A stretch of 64,000 nucleotides of DNA from Duganella radicis (GTDB lineage: Bacteria; Pseudomonadota; Gammaproteobacteria; Burkholderiales; Burkholderiaceae_D), in the NCBI RefSeq assembly GCF_009720825.1, contig NZ_WNKY01000027.1, positions 1 through 64,000 on the forward strand. The letters run 5' to 3'. Positions 52,353 to 60,768 of the stretch are shown one piece after another. How positions within the stretch are numbered: position 1 is the stretch's first letter; each line of letters opens with the position of its first letter. The position numbers and the translations under genes were made by a program. Under the pieces are notes generated by a model. It had not been told where the DNA came from. It saw nothing but the letters and a program-made list of their open reading frames with translations, and did no database searches.

Positions 52353-54208
52353 TGTTCGATCTCCAGTATCAGCGCGGAACGCGCCGGCAGTTTAACTTGA
52401 CCATCCAGCGACACGCGCTGGCCGCTGATCACATCCACGCCGCTGCGTACGCCGGCCAGCATTTCGTGGAAGCGCGCGATGGGCAGCGTGATGTCGGTTT
52501 TATTCTTGTTCAGCGCGACCATCACCTTCTTGCCGCCGCCGTAGCGGAAGTAGACGTAGGTGCTTTGCTCCGGCCCATAATGCATCAGCTTCCCGCCATG
52601 AATCACGCTCGCGCCCTTGCGCCAGTTGAACAGCTTGCGCACATAGGCTTGTGCGTCGGCCTGCTGCGGGGTGAGTCCGGCACCGGTGAAAGCATTGACC
52701 TTGTCGCCCGCCCAGCCGCCAGGGAAATCGCGGCGATACGAGGCATCGTCGCGGCCCTTGACCGTGCTGGTCATCTGGATCTCGGTGCCGGTGTAGAACT
52801 GTGGTATGCGCGGCATGGTCGCCACAAACGCCAGCGCCATGCGGAACAAATCCTGATCCTCATCCAGCGCACTGTAAATGCGCGACAGATCATGGTTCCC
52901 TTCAAACAGCACCAGATTGCCGGCGTTCGGATACAGGTAATCCATCGACACCGTTTCATACAGCGCGTTCAGTCCCTGCTCGCTATCGTCCTGCGCCATC
53001 AGTGCGCGGCGCAAAGCGTCGTTCAGCGGAAAGTCCATCATGCTTGGCATGTGCGACACGTAGCCATTGAAGTTCTGCTTGCCCTCCTGCCAGTGTGCGA
53101 CCACCGGAATCAGCGGACTCCATTCCTCGCCCACCAGATTCAGTTTCGGATACTCGGCCATCACCGCGCCCGACCAGCGTGTGAGGAAGGCATTATCGGA
53201 ATAGCCGTAGGTATCCACACGCAGGCCCGACAAGCCCGCATACTCGATCCACCAGATGCTGTTCTGGATCAGATAATTGGCTACAAAGGGATTGGCCTGG
53301 TTCATATCCGGCATGCCCGGCGAGAACCAGCCCTGCGTGAAATTGCGCTGGTCCTCTTGCGACGCATACGGGTCCTGCACCGCCACCCGATGATGCGCGG
53401 TCGGCACGTGCTTGCCCTGATACGTCAGCCAGTCGTGCATCGGCATATCCTGCATCCACCAATGCTTGCTGCCGATGTGATTCAGCACCACGTCCTGGAT
53501 GATGCCGATGCCACGCGACCTGGCCTGCGCCGACAGCTGGCGATACGCCTCATTGCTGCCGTAGCGCGGATCGATGCGGTAATGATCGGTGGCCGCATAG
53601 CCGTGGTAGGAGTAGGCCGGCATATTCGATTCCAGCAGCGGGGTAGGCCATAGCTGGGTAAAGCCCAGCCCCGCCACGTAGTCCAGATGATCGATGATGC
53701 CCTGGATATCGCCGCCATGACGGCCGCCGCCCTCGGCGCGATTCAACTTGTCGGCATAGCCGGCCACATTGTCGTTGGCGGCATCGCCGTTGGCAAAGCG
53801 GTCCGGCATCACTTGATAGATCGCGTCGGCGCTGTTAAAGCCGGCGCGCTGCGCCGAGCCAGGCGCGCGCGCCTGCAATTGGTAGCTGTAGTGGAGGCTC
53901 TGCACGCCGCGCCTGAACAGCAGCTCCAGCCTGCCCGGAGCGGCATCCGGGGCAATCTCCAGATCGATAAACAGGTAGTTGCGGTTATCCACCTGTGACA
54001 CGCTGGCAATGCGCACGCCCGGATAGTTCAGCGTCGGCTCCAGGTCGGCGATCCGCGGCCCATGCACCATCAGTTGTAACTTGCTGTTGTGCATGCCGGT
54101 CCACCATGAGGGCGGGTCCATGTGGTCGATACGGTAGTTCTGCGACGCGGCGCCGGCCAAGGCCGGCAGGACGGCGGTCAACAGCGCCGCCAGCAGGGAT
54201 TTGTTCAT
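52349..54208 (-). CDS. Secreted GH13 alpha-amylase / cyclomaltodextrinase-like
   Basis: A 619-residue glycoside hydrolase. A signal peptide ends near residue 20 (LAGA-AS); an N-terminal immunoglobulin-like domain of the cyclomaltodextrinase type follows (PPSWWTGMHNSKLQLMVHGP), then the catalytic barrel with the four GH13 regions: DVVLNHIG, GLRVDTYGY (nucleophile Asp ~331), LVGEEWS (acid Glu ~359) and FEGNHDLSR (Asp ~439). A beta-sandwich closes it. It should cut alpha-1,4-glucans or maltodextrins in the periplasm or outside. The ATG has GGAG six bases upstream and a palindrome shared with the divergent TonB receptor lies 15 bases ahead. Confidence 0.93.
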   Translation of the reverse strand: MNKSLLAALLTAVLPALAGAASQNYRIDHMDPPSWWTGMHNSKLQLMVHGPRIADLEPTLNYPGVRIASVSQVDNRNYLFIDLEIAPDAAPGRLELLFRRGVQSLHYSYQLQARAPGSAQRAGFNSADAIYQVMPDRFANGDAANDNVAGYADKLNRAEGGGRHGGDIQGIIDHLDYVAGLGFTQLWPTPLLESNMPAYSYHGYAATDHYRIDPRYGSNEAYRQLSAQARSRGIGIIQDVVLNHIGSKHWWMQDMPMHDWLTYQGKHVPTAHHRVAVQDPYASQEDQRNFTQGWFSPGMPDMNQANPFVANYLIQNSIWWIEYAGLSGLRVDTYGYSDNAFLTRWSGAVMAEYPKLNLVGEEWSPLIPVVAHWQEGKQNFNGYVSHMPSMMDFPLNDALRRALMAQDDSEQGLNALYETVSMDYLYPNAGNLVLFEGNHDLSRIYSALDEDQDLFRMALAFVATMPRIPQFYTGTEIQMTSTVKGRDDASYRRDFPGGWAGDKVNAFTGAGLTPQQADAQAYVRKLFNWRKGASVIHGGKLMHYGPEQSTYVYFRYGGGKKVMVALNKNKTDITLPIARFHEMLAGVRSGVDVISGQRVSLDGQVKLPARSALILEIEQ

Positions 54209-54223
54209 GTAGTCTCCAAATTG

Positions 54224-54236
54224 GTAGTCGTACTAC
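54224..54236 (-). promoter_or_regulatory. GTAGT-N3-ACTAC palindrome upstream of the amylase gene
   Basis: GTAGTCGTACTAC lies 15 bases before the amylase start. It has the same core and 3-base spacer as the longer palindrome on the receptor side, indicating a shared transcription factor, presumably of LacI type. Confidence 0.5.
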
Positions 54237-54424
54237 AGGCCCGTATTGTGTGCATGGTCGGGCTTAATGCCTTGATTTTACGAGAGAATGCTGCTGACGG
54301 CCAAGCTCGCTGGCGAACTGAAATTTACCCGGAATACAGCAATCTCGTCATTTTCCTCCAAATTGCGTTTCGTCACGGAAAGTTGCGCATTCTTGCGGGC
54401 TGCAAGGCTGCTTCGGCTCGTCAA

Positions 54425-54476
54425 TTGATAACAAAAAACAGCCACTTTATGGCGTTTATTGTAGTTCCACTACAAT
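54425..54476 (+). promoter_or_regulatory. Candidate promoter with perfect 8-bp-arm palindrome (maltodextrin operator)
   Basis: ATTGTAGT and ACTACAAT flank TCC at 54458-54476, a perfect palindrome at the expected start of a weak promoter (TTGATA 54425, 17-base spacer, TATGGC 54448). A repressor there would block transcription toward the receptor gene. The rest of the 498-base gap contains the second promoter listed separately and no gene. Confidence 0.5.
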
Positions 54477-54579
54477 CCCTCCCTATCTGGCTTGTAGCCG
54501 AAATACAACGTGATAGCGCTTACCGTGGGGCGTAGAGGCAATGCGGCGCCTTGGAATCCGTAGTGGTAAGGAAGTTTCA

Positions 54580-54607
54580 TTGACACCGAATCTAGTTTTA
54601 GTACAAA
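54580..54607 (+). promoter_or_regulatory. Proximal promoter of the TonB-dependent receptor
   Basis: A consensus TTGACA (54580) is followed after 16 bases by TACAAA (54602), giving a leader of roughly 90 bases. AGAACGT occurs twice just downstream (54616 and 54627), forming an imperfect inverted repeat. Confidence 0.5.
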
Positions 54608-54706
54608 ATTCTTTCCAGAACGTCTTCAGAACGTTGTAATTCCTTGGATCCCGTGTAGTTGAGCTCTTTGCGGGACTTATATTTGTGTCATGAGAGGGGA
54701 CATTAA

Positions 54707-57454
54707 ATGAACATCTTCGCAAGTAAGCGCACCCACACTGCATTCCCGTTGAACCCCGTTGCCGCAGGTTGCGCCCTGCTGATCGCCGCTGCCGCCATCC
54801 CCGCCCACGCCCAGAGCGCCGACGCTGCGCCGGCCGAGGAAGCCAAAGTGATGTCGGTGACCGTGTCCGGCATCCGCCGCGGTATCGAAGACGCGATCTC
54901 GGTGAAGAAAGATTCGAGCTCCATCGTGGAGGCCATCTCCGCCGAAGACATCGGCAAGCTGCCGGACGTGTCGATCGCCGAATCGATCTCGCGCCTGCCA
55001 GGCGTGGCCGCCCAGCGCGTGGCCGGCCGTGCGCAAGTGATCTCGATCCGCGGCCTGTCGCCGGACTTCTCGACCACCCTGCTGAATGGCCGCGAGCAAG
55101 TCTCGACCGGCGACAACCGCAGCGTCGAGTTCGACCAGTACCCATCGGAACTGATCGGCGGCGTCACCATCTACAAGACGCCGGACGCCGGCCTGATCGG
55201 CCAGGGCCTGTCGGGCACCATCGACATGCAGTCGGTGCGCCCATTGAACTTCAGCAGCCGCACCGTGGCCCTGAACCTGCGCGGCGAGAAAAACTCGCTG
55301 GGCAAGATCGCCAACGCCAAGGACACCGGCAACCGCTTCAGCGCCAGCTACATCGACCAGTTCGCCAACCGCACCATCGGTATCGCGCTGGGCTGGGCGC
55401 ACCTGGAAACCCCTATCCTCGACAATGAAACCGGCCTGTACGAGCCATGGAAGCGCGACGCGCGCGCCGGCCTGCCGGCTGGCACCTTCGGCTCCGACGG
55501 CATCAAGGCCGTGGCCCGCAGCGGCAAGAACCAGCGCGATGGCGTGATGGGCGTGCTGCAATACCGTCCGAACAAGCAATGGACCAGCATGGTGGACGTG
55601 TACGCGTCGCGCTTCAAGGCCGAAGAGACCGCCAACCAGATCGAGATCAATCTGGGCGGCTGGAACGGCGGCTTCGATCCGGCGCCGGTCTACACCGGCG
55701 TGACCACCACCAACGGCACCATCGCCGGCGCCACCGCCAACAACATCTACCCGCTGGTGCGCGGCATGTACAACAAGCGCAAGGACGATATCCGCGCCGC
55801 CGGTTGGAGCAATGAAGTCCGTCTGGATGGCTGGTCGCTGTTCGCCGACCTGAACTATTCGAAAGCCAAGCGTGACGAGCTGAGCCTGGAAAACAACCTG
55901 CAAATCTCCAACGCCGCCGGCGATCCATTCCTGGATTCGGTCAAGCTGGGCATTGGCAACGGCGGCTTCTCGCAGATCACCACCGGCCGCGACTACAACG
56001 CCCCGGGCAGCCTGTATGTGCGCAACACCATCTACGGTTCCGGCTACGGCAAGACCCCGAGCGTGGAAGACGAGCTGAAAGGCTTCAAGCTGACCGCCAA
56101 CATCCAGTCGTCCGGCGCGCTGGAAAAAGCCTTCTCCAGCTTCGACATCGGCGCCAACTACAGCGACCGTACCAAGAACAAGCACCAGCCTGAAGGCAAC
56201 ATCAACCTGAAGGGCGCGCCGACCCTGATCTCGTCCGACCTGTTCTACCAGTCGGCCGACCTGGGCTTCGCCGGCGCCGGCTCGATTCCAACCTGGAACG
56301 TGCCTGCCGTGGTCGACAAATACATGGTGTTCGCGCCAACCGACACCGCCGGCTACCTGATCGCCAAGACCTGGGAAGTCAGCGAGAAAATCACCACCGC
56401 CTTCGCCAAGGCCAACATCGAGGCGGAACTGGGCGCGGACATCAGCCTGCGCGGCAACATCGGCGTGCAAGTGCAGCGTACCGACCAGTCGTCGGCATCG
56501 CGCTGGTATGACAACACCACCGGCGCCATCAAGCCGGTCAACGACGGCAAGAAATACACCGACGTGCTGCCTAGCATGAACCTGGCCTTCGGCTTGGACA
56601 ACCAGCAGACCGTGCGCGTGGCGCTGGCCAAGCAACTGGCCCGTCCACGTGTCGACCAGCTGCGTTCGGCGCTGGACTTCGGCATCGACACCACCAAGCG
56701 TGAGCCGGGCGGCAGCGGCGGTAACGCCCGTCTGGACCCATGGCGCGCCAAGGCCTTCGACATCTCGTACGAGAAATACTTCGACAAGAAGGCTTACTTC
56801 GCGATTGCCGGTTTCTATAAAAAGCTGGACACTTACATCTTCACCCAGACCCAGTCGTATGACTTCAGCGCCTACGTTCCGCCTGGTTCGGTTGGCAGCG
56901 GCGCGAGCTTCCCGCTGCACACCACGATTGGTAACTACACCGCGCCATACAACGGCAACGGTGGCAACCTGAAGGGTGCGGAACTGTCGGCGTCGCTGCC
57001 GCTGAGCATGGTGAGCAAGTCGCTGGATGGTTTCGGCGTCGTGGCCAGCACCACCTACACCGACAGCAAGATCACGATTGAAGATCCGAGCGGCAGCATT
57101 GGCCAGCACATCCCGCTGCCAGGCCTGTCGAAGCGCGTCACCAACCTGACCGCCTACTACGAGAAAGACGGCTTCGAAACCCGTATCTCGCAGCGCAAGC
57201 GTTCGGACTTCGTGGGTGAGATCGGCAACTTCGCCAACGACCGCGCCCTGCGTTATGTGGTGGGTGAAAACGTGATCGACTTCCAGATCGGCTACACCTT
57301 CAACACCGGCGCCATGAAAGGCCTGGGCCTGCTGCTGCAAGTGAACAACCTGCGCAACGCCGCCTACGAAACCTACAACGGCGACCGCAACCAGCAGCTG
57401 GAATACCAGAAGTACGGCCGCACCGTGCTGGCTGGCGTGAATTACAAGTTCTAA
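54707..57454 (+). CDS. TonB-dependent receptor, probably for maltodextrins
   Basis: A 915-residue outer-membrane receptor. A long signal peptide is cut after AHA (residue ~35); a TonB-box-like VMSVTVSG and a plug domain follow (IGKLPDVSIAESISRLPGVA, QVISIRGLSPDFSTTLLNGR), then a 22-strand barrel ending in Phe (VLAGVNYKF), as outer-membrane assembly requires. The plug phrases are those of the Caulobacter/Xanthomonas carbohydrate receptors such as MalA. It is flanked by amylase, glycosidase-esterase and GH31 genes and shares a palindrome with the amylase unit, so active import of maltodextrin is the likely role. GAGAGGGGA precedes the ATG and a strong terminator follows. Confidence 0.93.
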   Translation: MNIFASKRTHTAFPLNPVAAGCALLIAAAAIPAHAQSADAAPAEEAKVMSVTVSGIRRGIEDAISVKKDSSSIVEAISAEDIGKLPDVSIAESISRLPGVAAQRVAGRAQVISIRGLSPDFSTTLLNGREQVSTGDNRSVEFDQYPSELIGGVTIYKTPDAGLIGQGLSGTIDMQSVRPLNFSSRTVALNLRGEKNSLGKIANAKDTGNRFSASYIDQFANRTIGIALGWAHLETPILDNETGLYEPWKRDARAGLPAGTFGSDGIKAVARSGKNQRDGVMGVLQYRPNKQWTSMVDVYASRFKAEETANQIEINLGGWNGGFDPAPVYTGVTTTNGTIAGATANNIYPLVRGMYNKRKDDIRAAGWSNEVRLDGWSLFADLNYSKAKRDELSLENNLQISNAAGDPFLDSVKLGIGNGGFSQITTGRDYNAPGSLYVRNTIYGSGYGKTPSVEDELKGFKLTANIQSSGALEKAFSSFDIGANYSDRTKNKHQPEGNINLKGAPTLISSDLFYQSADLGFAGAGSIPTWNVPAVVDKYMVFAPTDTAGYLIAKTWEVSEKITTAFAKANIEAELGADISLRGNIGVQVQRTDQSSASRWYDNTTGAIKPVNDGKKYTDVLPSMNLAFGLDNQQTVRVALAKQLARPRVDQLRSALDFGIDTTKREPGGSGGNARLDPWRAKAFDISYEKYFDKKAYFAIAGFYKKLDTYIFTQTQSYDFSAYVPPGSVGSGASFPLHTTIGNYTAPYNGNGGNLKGAELSASLPLSMVSKSLDGFGVVASTTYTDSKITIEDPSGSIGQHIPLPGLSKRVTNLTAYYEKDGFETRISQRKRSDFVGEIGNFANDRALRYVVGENVIDFQIGYTFNTGAMKGLGLLLQVNNLRNAAYETYNGDRNQQLEYQKYGRTVLAGVNYKF

Positions 57455-57474
57455 GCTGATTTAGCTTAAGATAG

Positions 57475-57504
57475 AACGGCGTCCTTCGGGACGCCGTTTT
57501 TTTT
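57475..57504 (+). terminator. Rho-independent terminator after the TonB receptor
   Basis: AACGGCGTCC, loop TTCG, GGACGCCGTT, then eight T. The stem is perfect and GC-rich with a stable tetraloop, so read-through into the beta-propeller gene should be small. Confidence 0.95.
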
Positions 57505-57527
57505 CGCTGATAAAAACAGGAGACCGA

Positions 57528-58490
57528 ATGCGCTTGCACCGTTTGCTTTTCTCTGTTGTTTTCGCCGCCACCGCTGCTCATGCCGGCGACTGGCCGATGT
57601 TCATGGGCGGTCCGCAACACGCGGGCGTGGCCGATGCCGATGCGGTGTTCGAGCGTCTGGCGTCGTCATGGCAGTTCCGTGTGGAGGGCGGCATCAGCGC
57701 ATCGCCGGTGGCGGTGGGCAAGCAGCTGTTTGCCGCGTCGGAGAACGGCAACCTGTATGCGCTGGATCTGGAGGCGCACCGCTTGCAATGGCTGTTCCAT
57801 GCGCGCAGCGGCATCGCCTCGACGCCAGCGGTGGCGGACGGCATGCTGTACTTCCTGGGTCGCGACGGCCGCTTGCAGGCGCTGGACGCGGCCAGCGGCA
57901 AGCCGCTGTGGAGCTTCCGCACGCAAGGCGAGGCGCAGTTCTCCGCGCCGGGCCTGTATGGCCAGCCGCAGGAACAGGAGCTGCCGCCCGATCCGTGGGA
58001 TTTGTATCTGTCCTCGCCGCTGGTCCATGGCGGCAAGGTGTACTTCGGTAGCAGCGATGAACGCGTATATGCGCTGGACGCGCGCAGCGGCAAGCTGCTA
58101 TGGGCCTACAAGACTGGCGGTATCGTGCATTCCTCGCCGGCGCTGAGTGGCAACAACATCGTTATCGGCAGTTGGGACGGCGCGGTATATGCGCTGGATG
58201 CGGAGACCGGCGAACAGCGCTGGCGCGTGCAGACCGAGACCGAGCAAAAGCAAAGCATCCTGCTCGGCGTACAGGCCTCGCCGACGGTGGATGGGGACAC
58301 GGTGTATATCGGCTCGCGCGATGGCCATTTCTATGCCCTGGATGCGGACAGCGGCAAGCAGCGCTGGCGTTGGGATGCCAAAGGATCGTGGGTGGTCGGC
58401 ACGGCGGCGGTCGACCGCGACAGCGTGTATTTCGGCACCTCGGACACGGGTGTGGTGGTCATACGGTGTACTCCGGCATGGAGCATGTGA
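57528..58490 (+). CDS. PQQ-type beta-propeller repeat protein, C-terminally disrupted
   Basis: A 320-residue exported protein. A signal peptide (cut after AHA, residue ~19) leads into repeated blades of the quinoprotein-like propeller: each carries a V(Y/L)xGSxDGxxYALDAxTGxxxW pattern (e.g. VYFGSSDERVYALDARSGKL). No catalytic residues for a dehydrogenase are evident, so a scaffold or polysaccharide-linked role like BamB or surface PQQ-repeat proteins is possible. The frame ends abruptly in the last blade (FGTSDTGVVVIRCTPAWSM). The missing end continues in another frame, so the gene is probably damaged near 58460. AGGAGA precedes the ATG. Confidence 0.75.
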   Translation: MRLHRLLFSVVFAATAAHAGDWPMFMGGPQHAGVADADAVFERLASSWQFRVEGGISASPVAVGKQLFAASENGNLYALDLEAHRLQWLFHARSGIASTPAVADGMLYFLGRDGRLQALDAASGKPLWSFRTQGEAQFSAPGLYGQPQEQELPPDPWDLYLSSPLVHGGKVYFGSSDERVYALDARSGKLLWAYKTGGIVHSSPALSGNNIVIGSWDGAVYALDAETGEQRWRVQTETEQKQSILLGVQASPTVDGDTVYIGSRDGHFYALDADSGKQRWRWDAKGSWVVGTAAVDRDSVYFGTSDTGVVVIRCTPAWSM

Positions 58491-58594
58491 AGCGGCTGGG
58501 GGCTTTCGCGGCGTCGCCGCTGTGGCACCGTGGCCAGCTGGTGCTGGCCACGGCGGACGGGCGGCTGCTGTTCTTCAGCGTGCCCGCCAGATAA
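58460..58594 (+). pseudogene. Out-of-frame 3' end of the beta-propeller gene
   Basis: In a second frame HTVYSGMEHVKRLGAFAASP followed by LATADGRLLFFSVPAR reads as a normal final blade. The ALDAxTGK part expected between blade halves is absent, so the break looks like a short deletion of a length not divisible by three rather than a simple single-base slip. Confidence 0.55.
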
Positions 58595-58597
58595 GGC

Positions 58598-60412
58598 TTA
58601 CTTCTTCTCGGCGGCGGCGAAGGCGGCGTTCTGCTGGTCCAGCCAGGTCTTCAATGGCGCGAAGTATTCGAGCAGCGCGTTGCCGTCGATTTTGTCTTCG
58701 CCCGAGATGGCTTTCAGCGCTTCCGGCCATGGCTTGCTGGCGCCCATTTCCAGCATCTTCTGGAACTTGGCGCCCGCCTTGGCGTTGCCGTAGATCGAGC
58801 AGCGGTTCAGCGGGCCGGTGTAGCCGGCTTCGCGGCACAGCGCGCGGTGGAACTGGAATTGCAGCATGTCGGCCAGGAAGTAGCGCGAGTATGGCACGTC
58901 GGCCGCCACGTGGTACTTGGCGCCGGCGTCAAAGCCGGTGATACCCTGGCTTTCGACCGGGCGCTTCATGCCCATGTACTGCTCGCGCAGCTGCCACCAG
59001 CTCTTGTCGTAGTCGGCCGGCTTGGTCTTGCCCGAGTAGACGTCCCAGCGCCATTTGTCGACGGTGTAGGCGAACGGCAGGATGGTGACCTTGCTCAGCG
59101 CGCGCTCCAGCAGTTGCGGGATGTCGGCGCTGACGTCCGGCTCCTGGTCCATCAGGCCGATCTGCTTCAGATAGGCCGGCGTGATCGACAGCGCCACAGT
59201 GTCGCCGATGGCTTCATGGAAGCCGTCGTTGGCGCCGTTGCGGAACAGGAAAGGCTGCTTGGTGTAGCCGAGGAAGTAGTAGACGTGGCCCAGTTCATGG
59301 TGGATCACGGTGAAGTCTTCGGCGGTCGGCGTGATGCACATCTTGATGCGCACGTCGTCCTTTTCGTTGATCGGCCAGGCGGAAGCGTGGCAGACCACGT
59401 CGCGGTCGCGCGGCTTGGTCAGCAGCGAGCGTTCCCAGAACGATGCCGGCAGCTTCTGCATGCCCAGCGAGGTGTAGAAGCCCTCGGCATATTTGGTCAT
59501 CTGCTTGGCGTCGGTCTTGCGTTCCTCCAGCACCTTGGTCAGGTCGAAGCTCTTGGTTTCGCCGGCGGGTTTGAGGATCGGATACAGATTGGTCCAGGTC
59601 TGGCTCCACATATTGCCGAACAGGTGCGATGGGATAGGGCCGGTCAGCGGCACCACATCCGGGCCGTAGGTGGCGCGCAGCTTGTAGCGGGTGTAGGTAT
59701 GCAGCGCATCGTACAGCGGCTTCACCTGCTGCCACAGGCGTTCCATCTCGGCGGCGAAGGCTTCCGGCGGCATGTCATACTGCGAGCGCCACATCACGCC
59801 GGTGTCGGCAAAGCCCATCTGCCTGGCGCCCTTGTTGGACAGGGCGACGTATTCCACGTACTTGTCCTTGTAGGAGGGGGCTTGTGCGTGCCAGCCGGTC
59901 CACATCTCCTTCAGCCTGGCTTCGTCGCGGCTGCTGGCCAGGACTTTTTCCATCTCGCCGAGCGCCATGCAGTTGTCTTTGGTCGGGCAGTACTTGGCTT
60001 TGCCGTAGGCGCCGTTCAGGGCTGCTTGCAGGGCGGCGTATTGTTCGCGTTCCTTCGGATCGGCGAAGACCAGCGTCTGTTGCAGCAGCATGATCTTGCG
60101 CGCGGCTTCCGGTGACAGCTTCACGCCGTTGAAACGGCGCGCGCCGATGGCGGCTTCACCGGAGGCGCTCAGGAAGCGCTCGGCGAAGTAGGCGGCGATG
60201 CCTTCGGTATCGTCGGTGATGAAGTTGGAGCCGACCCAGGCGGCGCGGGCTTGTTCGTTATTGAGTTTATTAAGCTTGGCCTCGGTGTCGGCCAGGAAGC
60301 GTTCAGCTTCGGCGGCAGTCGGTTTGGCGGCGGGGGCGGCCAGCGCGGTGGCGCTGACGGCTGCTAAGGCGGTGGCCAGCAGCGTGCTGATAATTTTTGG
60401 TGTCACAGACAT
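58598..60412 (-). CDS. M2-family peptidyl-dipeptidase (angiotensin-converting-enzyme-like)
   Basis: A 604-residue exported zinc metallopeptidase. The signal peptide ends near ALAAPA; the body is the helical M2 fold with the zinc motif HHELGH (near residue 371), the third ligand in HEAIGD, and the family phrases WTNLYPIL, KMCITPTAEDFTVIHHE and WWQLREQYMG. It releases dipeptides from peptide C-termini in the periplasm. Start choice: the ATG at 60412 follows AAGGGAG with no spacer, so the in-frame GTG at 60406 (six-base spacing) may be the real start; a further ATG at 60457 has no support. It is not obviously tied to carbohydrate use. Confidence 0.93.
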   Translation of the reverse strand: MSVTPKIISTLLATALAAVSATALAAPAAKPTAAEAERFLADTEAKLNKLNNEQARAAWVGSNFITDDTEGIAAYFAERFLSASGEAAIGARRFNGVKLSPEAARKIMLLQQTLVFADPKEREQYAALQAALNGAYGKAKYCPTKDNCMALGEMEKVLASSRDEARLKEMWTGWHAQAPSYKDKYVEYVALSNKGARQMGFADTGVMWRSQYDMPPEAFAAEMERLWQQVKPLYDALHTYTRYKLRATYGPDVVPLTGPIPSHLFGNMWSQTWTNLYPILKPAGETKSFDLTKVLEERKTDAKQMTKYAEGFYTSLGMQKLPASFWERSLLTKPRDRDVVCHASAWPINEKDDVRIKMCITPTAEDFTVIHHELGHVYYFLGYTKQPFLFRNGANDGFHEAIGDTVALSITPAYLKQIGLMDQEPDVSADIPQLLERALSKVTILPFAYTVDKWRWDVYSGKTKPADYDKSWWQLREQYMGMKRPVESQGITGFDAGAKYHVAADVPYSRYFLADMLQFQFHRALCREAGYTGPLNRCSIYGNAKAGAKFQKMLEMGASKPWPEALKAISGEDKIDGNALLEYFAPLKTWLDQQNAAFAAAEKK

Positions 60413-60768
60413 CTCCCTTGTTATCTCGGACCGGCTGATCCGATGGGCGATTATCATACACGATGCCTTAACGCGGCCATTTCAATTTAGCACACGCTAT
60501 TCATGGCACGAAACCTTGCGGATGAGCGGCTTGTCCACGACATAGTGTGGCGATTATTGCAGCGAGGTCAGCACGATAGGATTTGACGGTCTCATGCCGG
60601 CGATTGCGCGTACTATTTCTGTTCTATCCTTTTCCGCATCTGCGATCTGGTCATCGTGCGCAAGGAGCGACGGCGCACAGTGCGCTATGGCAGCCTCAAT
60701 TATCCAACCAGCTAGCGCCTGTCGCTCCCGCCACTTCCCGGCCCGAGCCAGCCGGGAAGCAAGGCGCA
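60413..60768. other. Intergenic stretch with no confident gene
   Basis: About 356 bases between the M2 peptidase and GH31 genes. A minus-strand frame of 71 residues (60554-60769) begins with an ATG overlapping the GH31 stop (TGATG), which could mean translational coupling, but its Arg/Ala-rich sequence (MRLASRLARAGKWRERQALA) resembles no family and has no other support. No promoter, RNA or terminator is evident. Confidence 0.4.

Noticed and set aside
54677..57340. 887-residue minus-strand frame opposite the TonB receptor
   Set aside because: Low-quality Gly/Ala/Val/Arg sequence without motifs; the receptor on the plus strand is unambiguous.
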